Assembly (NCBI GenBank): GCA_016209155.1
Contig: JACQWU010000154.1
Span: 1 to 11,924 of the forward strand
DNA length: 11,924 bases
From: Candidatus Desantisiibacteriota bacterium
Lineage (GTDB): Bacteria; JACRDZ01
Direction: 5' to 3'
Every line of letters starts with the position of its first letter. The first letter of the stretch is position 1. The notes beneath the pieces were generated by a model that was not told the DNA's origin, did no database searches, and was given only the letters and a program-made list of their open reading frames with translations. The position numbers and the translations under genes were made by a program. This document shows positions 5,782 to 11,924 of the stretch, piece after piece.

Positions 5782-7803
5782 ATGAAATTCATGAAAAATT
5801 TTAAAGTAGCCGTATGTATTTTTATTTTATTATTAAACTGCTGTCTGGTTATTGATATAAATGTCTATGCTGTTGAAAAAAGTGAGTCAAAAGATGAACT
5901 TATTCAACTTGATTTTAATAATACAGATGTCAAATTAGTCATAAAAATTCTAAGTGAATTAACCGGAAAAAATTTTGTAATTGATGAAAGCGGCGGAGTA
6001 AGAGGAACTATTACGGTTATCTCTCCAAAAAAAATACATAAAAAAGATGCGGCAAATATTATTGAATCAATACTTGAGCTTAATGATTTCAGTCTTGTCC
6101 CTTCAGGAGAACTTATTAAAGTTGTACACAAACGTAAAGCCAGAGAACGCAATATTACAACTGATGTGGGAAAAGACGCTGAAAAAGTTTCTGAGGAAGA
6201 TAAAGTCATAACACAAATCATTCCTCTTTCATATGCAAAAGTAACCGATATACAAAAAGCTATTATCCCGCTAATGTCTAAAGAAAGCAATATGACAGTA
6301 TATGATCCCATTAATCTTTTGATTATTACTGACATATCTTCTAATATTCACAGGCTTTTGAAAATAATTGATTATCTTGATGTACAAAGCGCCGAAATAA
6401 AAACATCGATAATATCTATTAAATATGCCTCGGCAAAAACCATAGCAGGACATGTTACTTCGGTTTTTGGTGAGCCCGCCGGGCAGCAAATAAAACAGAT
6501 CCACCGGCGCGCAGGTCTTGATACTCCTCAGATGGGAGATAAACGTATCATTAAAGCGATTGCTGACGAAAGAACTAATTCAATAATAATTATTGCAAAT
6601 GATGATGACGCAAAATTGATCTCGGATTTCATAAAATCTCTGGACAAAGATCTTGAGATAAGCCGCGATGATATTCATGTATATTATCTTGAAAACTCCG
6701 ATGCGGAAGAACTGGCTAAAGTGTTATCAAATGTTCCTCTTGTCGAAAAAAAATCCGAACCCGGGCAGCCTCCTGCTCAGGTAATGCAGAGATCCCAGGG
6801 TATGAAACCCAATATTGTGGCGGATAAATTCACCAATGCTCTTATTATTAATGAACCGCCAGAAAATTATGCAACAATTAAAAAAATTATCAGCCAGCTT
6901 GATATACCTCGTTCTCAGGTACTGGTTGAAGCCGCTATAGTTGAAATGAGTCTGGATAAAAGCCTCCAAATGGGAGTGGAATGGCGCAGTTTAAATAAGC
7001 CGGCTGAAGGAGTTGCAACCGGATTTGGCGCTTCAAATTTCGGACTTACAGCAGAAGCTGCCGGTGGAGGTTTATTGGGATTAAACATCGGTCTTATGAA
7101 AGGGGCAGATGAAAAAACCGGCATTCCAAACGTTGGAGCTCTTTTAAATATGTTTAAAGCTGATTCCAATTTTAACATTCTTTCTACACCTCAAATCGTA
7201 ACAATGGATAATCATGAAGCTGAAATAGTTATCAGTGATGTAATTCCATTTGTCACAAACAGCCGTGTAACTGATACTAATAATGTTATTAAAACTTATG
7301 ATTATAAAGATGTCGGAATCACTCTTAAAATTACTCCTCATATTAACAAGCTGACCAAAATGGTACGTATGGATATTTTGCAGGAAATAAGCAAAGTAAT
7401 TGATAACAGCGTAACAGATGCTCCCCGTACATCCAAACGCAAGGCTAAGACATCCGTTATAGTCGAGCATGAAAAAACTATTGTAATCGGAGGATTAATT
7501 AGAAATGACAAAAGTTTTGGAGAAAGCAAAATACCTCTTCTTGGTGATATACCCTTTCTGGGGATATTGTTTAAACGTAAAAAAACTGTTGATACAAAGA
7601 CAAATTTAATGATTTTTATTACTCCGCATATAATAGCCGGGAGTAATGATTTTGACAGTTTAACCATTAGCAAACAGAATCAGCTTCAAAAATTTGCAGA
7701 TGAGAATAAAGGTATGATAACACTCGAAAAACCTGTAAATAAAAGACAGCAGTTAACCATAGATTCTACTTCTGTAAATTACGACAGCTTTACAATTGAA
7801 TAG
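5782..7803 (+). CDS. gspD: Type II secretion system secretin GspD (outer-membrane channel)
   Basis: A 673-residue secretin, close to the usual family length. Residues 1-30 are a signal peptide ending at NVYA. N0 lies at about 40-115 (IQLDFNNTDVKLVIKILSEL, then KNFVID), N1 at about 143-203, N2 at about 207-285, and N3 at about 297-377 with a Pro/Gln-rich loop. The secretin barrel spans about 380-620, with RSQVLVEAAIVEMSLDKSLQMG, LSTPQIVTMDNHEAEI, KDVGITLKITPHI, and the hallmark TSVIVEHEKTIVIGGLIR followed by KIPLLGDIPFLGILFK. The last 50 or so residues may dock a pilotin. The start at 5782 has AAAGGA 4 nt upstream; a second ATG at 5791 with AAGGAAGG upstream is equally possible and changes only three residues. 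It oligomerises into the outer-membrane pore of the T2SS. The gap to gspE is 22 bp. Confidence 0.93.
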   Translation: MKFMKNFKVAVCIFILLLNCCLVIDINVYAVEKSESKDELIQLDFNNTDVKLVIKILSELTGKNFVIDESGGVRGTITVISPKKIHKKDAANIIESILELNDFSLVPSGELIKVVHKRKARERNITTDVGKDAEKVSEEDKVITQIIPLSYAKVTDIQKAIIPLMSKESNMTVYDPINLLIITDISSNIHRLLKIIDYLDVQSAEIKTSIISIKYASAKTIAGHVTSVFGEPAGQQIKQIHRRAGLDTPQMGDKRIIKAIADERTNSIIIIANDDDAKLISDFIKSLDKDLEISRDDIHVYYLENSDAEELAKVLSNVPLVEKKSEPGQPPAQVMQRSQGMKPNIVADKFTNALIINEPPENYATIKKIISQLDIPRSQVLVEAAIVEMSLDKSLQMGVEWRSLNKPAEGVATGFGASNFGLTAEAAGGGLLGLNIGLMKGADEKTGIPNVGALLNMFKADSNFNILSTPQIVTMDNHEAEIVISDVIPFVTNSRVTDTNNVIKTYDYKDVGITLKITPHINKLTKMVRMDILQEISKVIDNSVTDAPRTSKRKAKTSVIVEHEKTIVIGGLIRNDKSFGESKIPLLGDIPFLGILFKRKKTVDTKTNLMIFITPHIIAGSNDFDSLTISKQNQLQKFADENKGMITLEKPVNKRQQLTIDSTSVNYDSFTIE

Positions 7804-7813
7804 AGCTTTAACT

Positions 7814-7817
7814 GGAG
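7814..7817 (+). promoter_or_regulatory. Ribosome binding site that sets the ATG start of gspE
   Basis: GGAG lies 8 nt before the ATG at 7826. The open frame can be extended to a TTG at 7796 overlapping the gspD stop, but that would put the GGAG inside the coding region and add ten residues not typical of the family. Confidence 0.7.
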
Positions 7818-7825
7818 ATTTTTTA

Positions 7826-8602
7826 ATGAAAGGTATTGCAAAATTAATCGGCGAAATCCTTATTCAGGAAGGATTTTTAACTAATGATAAATTAGAGCAG
7901 GCGCTGAACATACAAAAAAAAGAAAAATCAATAAGACGTATTGGAGAAATTCTTATTTCATCAGGATTTATTACTGAAGAGGATTTCTTAAAATGTCTGG
8001 GCAAACAACTGGGGATTAAATATATCCCGTCTCTTTCTGATTTCACAATTAAAAAAGAAATAATCAGCAAAATCCCGCTTGCTTTTATAAAAAAACATAA
8101 TCTTATTCCTATTATATGCCAGCAAAAAACAGTCACAGTAGCAATGACAGATCCTTTAAAACTTCAGCCTATAGATGATATAAGTCTGATGCTTGGCAGT
8201 TTTCATGTGGAACCTGTAATATGCACTGATAGCGAGATTAAAGAGGCTATACATCGTCTGTACGGAGGAGATACAGATTCTACCCAAAAAATGCTAAGCG
8301 ATCTTAAAGATGCGGATATTGACCTCCCTGCTTATGAAATCGAAGAGCAGGAAGATTTAATGGACCTTGTCAATAAAGCCCCTATAATAAAATTCGTAAA
8401 TCTTATTTTAACCCGGGCTGTAAATGAACGAGCAAGCGATATTCATATTGAACCCTTTGAAAAAGATTTGAAGGTGCGCTACCGTATAAAATTAAAATTG
8501 TTAACAGAGAAATTGATATACGATTATCCACAATACCTGTTGTTTACGGTGAAAGAATTGTTATGCGTCTTCTTGACAGAAGCAATCTTCTGCTTGATTT
8601 AA
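7826..8602 (+). CDS. gspE: GspE (T2SS ATPase), N-terminal fragment of a frameshifted gene
   Basis: The first part of the cytoplasmic hexameric ATPase that drives pseudopilus assembly. Residues 1-61 contain two MshEN-like motifs (7-30 and 38-61). An N1E-type domain follows (about 70-150), then the family-typical [20 protein letters not shown] and [17 protein letters not shown]. Right after that RI the protein should continue with about 40 residues (the DG...SRIK...RRxPQDG region) that are absent here. The frame then slips, and the last 38 or so residues to the TAA at 8602 are meaningless out-of-frame sequence. The fragment lacks Walker A and Walker B and cannot be an active ATPase alone. The break lies at about 8486-8491. 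It could be a true mutation or an assembly error; the rest of the operon looks intact. Confidence 0.85.
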   Translation: MKGIAKLIGEILIQEGFLTNDKLEQALNIQKKEKSIRRIGEILISSGFITEEDFLKCLGKQLGIKYIPSLSDFTIKKEIISKIPLAFIKKHNLIPIICQQKTVTVAMTDPLKLQPIDDISLMLGSFHVEPVICTDSEIKEAIHRLYGGDTDSTQKMLSDLKDADIDLPAYEIEEQEDLMDLVNKAPIIKFVNLILTRAVNERASDIHIEPFEKDLKVRYRIKLKLLTEKLIYDYPQYLLFTVKELLCVFLTEAIFCLI

Positions 8603-9417
8603 GACAAATGGGATTTTCTCCTGATATATATACGAAAGTTGAAAAAATCATACATAGTTATAATGGTATTATTCTTGTAACTGGCCCTACCGGAAGCGGA
8701 AAAACAACTACTTTATATGCGGCATTAAGTCATATACATTCTGTTGAAAAGAATATTATAACAATTGAAGATCCTGTTGAATATCAGCTAAACGGGATAG
8801 GTCAAATTCAAATAAATCCAAAAATTGAATTAACATTTGCAAATGGACTGCGCTCTATTTTAAGACAGGATCCTGACGTAATAATGATTGGCGAAATTCG
8901 CGATTATGAAACCGCTGAAATTGCCATACATTCATCATTAACAGGGCATCTGGTACTGAGTACTTTACATACAAATGACGCTTCCGGAGCTATTACCCGT
9001 TTAATAGATATGGGGATTGAACCATATCTGGTCTCCTCTTCTGTTCTTGCGATTCTTGCACAAAGACTCATCAGAATTATATGCCCTAACTGCAAGGAAT
9101 CCTACACTCCCGATCCGGATTTGCTTAAGGAAGTAGGACTTACTCCTCAAAGATTAAAAGATGGAGTTATTTATAGGGGGAAAGGATGTCCTGACTGTCT
9201 TAATACGGGTTATATCGGACGAATGGGGATATATGAACTTTTAATAGTTGACGGAGAAATACGTAATTCCATTCTTAATAAAAAAGATTCCTCTTCAATA
9301 AAAAAAATAGCTAAAGAAAAAGGGATGCTCACACTGCGCGATGACGGCGCCAAAAAAGTTATCGACGGATTAACTACCATAGATGAAGTACTGCGTGTTA
9401 CACAGGAAGATATATAG
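8563..9417 (+). CDS. gspE: GspE (T2SS ATPase), C-terminal catalytic fragment of a frameshifted gene
   Basis: This carries the RecA-like ATPase core. In frame, homology already begins at 8488 ([25 protein letters not shown]), so the ATG at 8563 is an internal methionine with no good ribosome site. From 8563: Walker [11 protein letters not shown] (8683-8712), the Asp box [12 protein letters not shown], Walker [13 protein letters not shown], the His box [13 protein letters not shown], and the zinc-binding tetracysteine CPNC...GCPDC that marks GspE/PilB-type ATPases. The end [25 protein letters not shown] is typical of the family. Fragment order and frames show that this and the previous entry were one gene (7826-9417). 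Conserved arginines normally found in the missing segment take part in ATP hydrolysis, so even an in-frame fusion of the two pieces would probably be impaired. The start codon of the next gene follows 15 bp after the stop. Confidence 0.88.
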   Translation: MRLLDRSNLLLDLRQMGFSPDIYTKVEKIIHSYNGIILVTGPTGSGKTTTLYAALSHIHSVEKNIITIEDPVEYQLNGIGQIQINPKIELTFANGLRSILRQDPDVIMIGEIRDYETAEIAIHSSLTGHLVLSTLHTNDASGAITRLIDMGIEPYLVSSSVLAILAQRLIRIICPNCKESYTPDPDLLKEVGLTPQRLKDGVIYRGKGCPDCLNTGYIGRMGIYELLIVDGEIRNSILNKKDSSSIKKIAKEKGMLTLRDDGAKKVIDGLTTIDEVLRVTQEDI

Positions 9418-9421
9418 TGAA

Positions 9422-9425
9422 AGGG
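9422..9425 (+). promoter_or_regulatory. Ribosome binding site that sets the TTG start of the MetE-like gene
   Basis: AGGG within GTGAAAGGGAAAT lies 7 nt before TTG at 9433. The GTG at 9418 runs into a stop after four codons. The next in-frame ATG is at residue 45, beyond the conserved ATAIGSLPF, so TTG is required. Confidence 0.65.
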
Positions 9426-9432
9426 AAATAAA

Positions 9433-10497
9433 TTGCCTGCAAAATTATTTAAACCAAAATGCCTTGCAACAGCAATAGGGAGTCTTCCTTTTGCAGAATC
9501 TAAATCAGCATATGAGCTTGTCTTAAAATATCTTCCGGAAATTCCTGTCTCCCCCGAATTTCCAATGATGGGATATAAACATACCTTCTGCGGTCCATTC
9601 CTTGAAAATCTCCCCGGACTTGTCGCTGATGATAAACGGGAAATATTTTATTTCAATACATCCATTGATAATTCCGGTGAATTTGAAAAATTTTATGAAA
9701 ACTATTTATCTGGCAATCTGGATTATTTTAAAATCAGTTACGAGCGGGGAATCGGATTCTACAATTTACTTAAAATGTTACAAACTACCCGGCCGTCAAA
9801 TATTCAATATTTTAAGACACAAATGCCCGGACCTATAACTACAGGTCTTACAATTAAAGATGAAACAGATAAAAATATTATTTATAATGAAGAATTTATG
9901 CAGATAATAATCAAAGCAATAGTAATGAAGGCAAAGTGGCAGATAAATGAAATAAAAAAAACATTCCCTGATATAATATTTTTTTTTGATGAACCGGGAC
10001 TTGTAAATTACGGATCCAGTTACTTTAATATAGAAAAAAATTATATAATCCAATGCTTGAATGAAGTATTTGAAGCTGTTAATGTTACAACCGGCTCTCA
10101 TTGCTGCGGAAATACTGACTGGAGCATATTAATGGAATCTAAAGTGAATATAATAAGTTTCGATGCGTATACTTATAGCGGAGCTATGGTTATGTATCCG
10201 GATCACTTAAAAAAATTTTTATCAAGAAACGGGTGTCTTGCATGGGGAATAATACCTAATTCACAAAAAATATTTAACCATACCCCTGAAGCGCTTGCAG
10301 AAAAACTTGAAAATGAAATAAATATCCTTGTACAAAAAGGCTTTTCTAAAAAGGATATTCTCAATGCATCCTTAATAACCCCTGCCTGCGGTCTGGGCAG
10401 TGCAACACAAGACATAGCCCAAAAAGTCCTATGGACTCTGCAAAGAGTATCTATGATCCTGCGTACAAAATATTCATTAAATAATGATTTAATTTAG
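9433..10497 (+). CDS. MetE-like protein (UROD/MetE superfamily, cobalamin-independent methionine synthase C-terminal type)
   Basis: A 354-residue single-domain TIM-barrel protein of the UROD/MetE superfamily. It has only the catalytic half of MetE; the usual MetE N-terminal half is missing. IGSLPF (15-20) is the conserved N-terminal substrate loop, MPGPITTGLT lies at 131-140, and FFFDEPGL is at 183-190. GSHCCGN at 221-227 supplies the His-x-Cys zinc pair (His223, Cys225), and TPACGLGS gives Cys319 as the likely third ligand. Retained zinc ligands suggest thiol methyl transfer or a related reaction. The substrate and methyl donor are unknown, and such short MetE-like proteins differ widely in function. 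It starts 15 bp after gspE and is probably co-transcribed, but there is no known link between this family and type II secretion, so the pairing may be incidental. Confidence 0.75.
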   Translation: MPAKLFKPKCLATAIGSLPFAESKSAYELVLKYLPEIPVSPEFPMMGYKHTFCGPFLENLPGLVADDKREIFYFNTSIDNSGEFEKFYENYLSGNLDYFKISYERGIGFYNLLKMLQTTRPSNIQYFKTQMPGPITTGLTIKDETDKNIIYNEEFMQIIIKAIVMKAKWQINEIKKTFPDIIFFFDEPGLVNYGSSYFNIEKNYIIQCLNEVFEAVNVTTGSHCCGNTDWSILMESKVNIISFDAYTYSGAMVMYPDHLKKFLSRNGCLAWGIIPNSQKIFNHTPEALAEKLENEINILVQKGFSKKDILNASLITPACGLGSATQDIAQKVLWTLQRVSMILRTKYSLNNDLI

Positions 10498-10500
10498 TAA

Positions 10501-10505
10501 AGGAT
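10501..10505 (+). promoter_or_regulatory. Ribosome binding site pointing to an ATT start codon
   Basis: AGGAT in TAAAGGATAAAAT is the only Shine-Dalgarno-like site before the lipoprotein gene. It lies 5 nt before the ATT at 10511 and 8 nt before the ATT at 10514, but 23 nt before the TTG at 10529. The frame is closed by a TAA at 10505-10507, so no ATG, GTG or TTG exists at the right distance. Confidence 0.45.
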
Positions 10506-10513
10506 AAAATATT

Positions 10514-11362
10514 ATTAAAAAAATATTTTTGATTATTATTTTTTCTTTTATGATTCATGGATGTGCTTCTTCGGGTATTTATCATGATAATAATTCCGGG
10601 AATGAAAATTCAAAGGAAAAGAGTATTATAAATAATGCTTTCATCACGCAAAATACCAAATGGCAGGGTACAGTTGAAATTAATGGGACGGTTACTGTTA
10701 TGAAAGGTATAACTCTTACTGTTTTGCCCGGAACAGTTATTAAGTTCTTTCCCCTTACCCCTAAAACTGATGATCCGCATGAGCTTACAAATGGGATTGT
10801 AATAGAAGGAAAATTATTAGCGCATGGGACAATCGGGGAAAAAATAATTTTCACGTCTATTGCACAAACCGCTGCTCCCGGCGACTGGGGAAAAATATTA
10901 TTCAAGTACAGCAAGGATAATATTTTAAAATATTGTAAATTTGAATATGCGGAATATGCAATACATGCTCATTTTTCAACCGGTGAAATTTCTAATTGTG
11001 AATTTAGCAATAATATTGAGGGATTGAGGCTTGGAATGTCAAAATTCATCATAAAAAATAATAATATATTTAATAATATTTCACGGGGAATAAATTTCCG
11101 GCAATGCGCCAATATTATTGAATATAATAATATATTCCAAAACGGTACAGGAATATTTCTTTATGAAAAAAACTCTAAAGCAAAAATAATAAATAATAAT
11201 ATTTATAATAATAAAAATTTTAATCTTCAGCTTGGAGAATTCTATCAGGATGATATAAATATAGATAAAAACTGGTGGGGAACCATAGATATTAGTATTA
11301 TAAATAAATTTATTTATGATAAAGAAGATAATTCAGGATTAGGGACCGTTAAAATCTATTAA
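10514..11362 (+). CDS. Probable lipoprotein with right-handed parallel beta-helix repeats
   Basis: If translation begins at the ATT at 10514, the N-terminus is MKKIFLIIIFSFMIHGC, a textbook lipoprotein signal with lysines, a hydrophobic core and a cysteine at residue 17. The TTG at 10529 would give a signal lacking positive charge and ribosome site. The mature part begins with a Ser/Asn-rich linker. Next comes TKWQGTVEINGTVTVMKGIT followed by LPGTVIKF, the entry strand common in bacterial beta-helix surface proteins, then GDWGKILF. Asn-rich coils follow (CKFEYAEYAIHAHF, CEFSNNIEGLRLG, NNNIFNNISRGINF, YNNIFQNGTGIFL, NNNIYNNKNFNLQLG), ending in KNWWGT. Such folds occur in polysaccharide-active enzymes and in binding proteins; no catalytic residues can be identified. 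It lies 16 bp after the MetE-like gene. Its last 24 bp overlap the converging gene on the other strand. Confidence 0.75.
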   Translation: MKKIFLIIIFSFMIHGCASSGIYHDNNSGNENSKEKSIINNAFITQNTKWQGTVEINGTVTVMKGITLTVLPGTVIKFFPLTPKTDDPHELTNGIVIEGKLLAHGTIGEKIIFTSIAQTAAPGDWGKILFKYSKDNILKYCKFEYAEYAIHAHFSTGEISNCEFSNNIEGLRLGMSKFIIKNNNIFNNISRGINFRQCANIIEYNNIFQNGTGIFLYEKNSKAKIINNNIYNNKNFNLQLGEFYQDDINIDKNWWGTIDISIINKFIYDKEDNSGLGTVKIY

Positions 11363-11924
11363 AGCTAATTTAAATTTCTCTTTATTTTTATCATACAATT
11401 GACAAAATACACCTTTTTCATAATTATGCCATATTTCAATTATATTGTATCCTTCAGGTGAAGGGAAAACCGTAACAGGGAGTTCCGGCTTTTTGATAAT
11501 AATTTTTTTAAGTATGGGCTCCGACTCAAATTCAAATTCACCGGATCTTTGGTTATATTTGCCATTTGCTTCTATATATAATAGTTCATTTGAATTATAA
11601 GCCCATACAATTTGATCAATTATACTGTTTTCCGGAAAACTTTTTTTCTTTTTAAAGAAAGTAAAATCTTTTTTTTCCTTCATATTAAAAATGTGTATAA
11701 GATTAAGATCTATACCTTTATCATTTCCATTATTAGGATGATAAACCAGCAAATTTTTACAATCAGAAATAGAAAAAATTTTAAAAAAATCAGTTTTAAC
11801 ATCCAATATATCTGAAATTTTTGCTGTATTTACATCGATCAATTTAACAAGCAGATGAGTATCAATATCCTCTTGATGAATATTCATTAAAATCTTAGAT
11901 TCATCAAGCCATGCGAAATAATCT
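11339..11924 (-). CDS. C-terminal part of a beta-propeller-like protein of unknown function, cut by the right window edge
   Basis: The frame is open to the window end: upstream of the ATG at 11887 it reads DYFAWLDESKIL, so the true start lies beyond 11924. About 195 residues are visible. Several segments look like TolB/WD-type propeller strands: FAWLDESKILMN, FSISDCKNLLVYHPNNG, VWAYNSNELLYIEANGK and FPSPEGYNIIEIWHN. Each alternates a Trp or aromatic residue with Ser/Asp-x-(Asp/Glu) and a hydrophobic strand. There is a lysine run, FFKKKKSF, in the middle. No signal peptide, catalytic motif or named family can be recognised. Its stop at 11341-11339 lies within the end of the converging beta-helix lipoprotein gene. 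The call rests on pattern only; the family could be different. Confidence 0.6.
   Translation of the reverse strand, partial: DYFAWLDESKILMNIHQEDIDTHLLVKLIDVNTAKISDILDVKTDFFKIFSISDCKNLLVYHPNNGNDKGIDLNLIHIFNMKEKKDFTFFKKKKSFPENSIIDQIVWAYNSNELLYIEANGKYNQRSGEFEFESEPILKKIIIKKPELPVTVFPSPEGYNIIEIWHNYEKGVFCQLYDKNKEKFKLALIDFNGP

Noticed and set aside
8486-8500. Programmed frameshift on the A-rich stretch in gspE
   Set aside because: About 40 conserved residues are missing as well, so slippage alone cannot restore a normal GspE.

Overview
The window comes from an AT-rich genome of a bacterium with two membranes. The evidence for an outer membrane is a type II secretion (T2SS) secretin, a GspC-type inner-membrane adaptor and two probable lipoproteins. 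Several genes start at TTG. I cannot name the taxon; an uncultivated lineage is a guess only.

Layout. At 1-1709 (+) lies the 3' end of an oxygen-dependent (HemY-type) protoporphyrinogen oxidase, followed 15 bp later by a radical SAM protein with four extra C-terminal cysteines. Convergent to these, 1730-4478 (-) encodes a lipoprotein with two Ig-like domains and a long array of 50-residue RCC1 repeats. That gene is broken near 2213 by loss of 80 bp from one repeat unit. The divergent gap 4479-4794 holds a good sigma70-like promoter for the RCC1 gene and a 177-bp, GC-rich, multi-hairpin element. The element has 13-bp perfect terminal inverted repeats and a 5-bp direct repeat at each side, so it looks like a MITE.

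From 4795 to 9417 (+) there is a compact gspC-gspD-gspE cluster. gspE is split: about 40 residues of the conserved ATPase region are missing and the frame shifts at about 8486-8491. A MetE-like (cobalamin-independent methionine synthase C-terminal type) protein follows at 9433-10497. A beta-helix lipoprotein gene follows at 10514-11362 and probably uses an ATT start codon. At the right edge (11339-11924, -) is the 3' part of a gene for a beta-propeller-like protein. It overlaps the lipoprotein gene tail to tail by 24 bp.

How the parts fit. GspC, GspD and GspE would form the inner-membrane/outer-membrane bridge, the outer-membrane pore and the cytoplasmic motor of a T2SS. The two flanking lipoproteins are possible surface or secreted cargo, but that is inference. 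Two separate out-of-frame internal deletions in 12 kb point either to gene decay or to errors in assembly. No CRISPR array, tRNA, rRNA, transposase, phage gene or recognisable defence system is visible. The most unusual item is the small mobile-like element in front of gspC.
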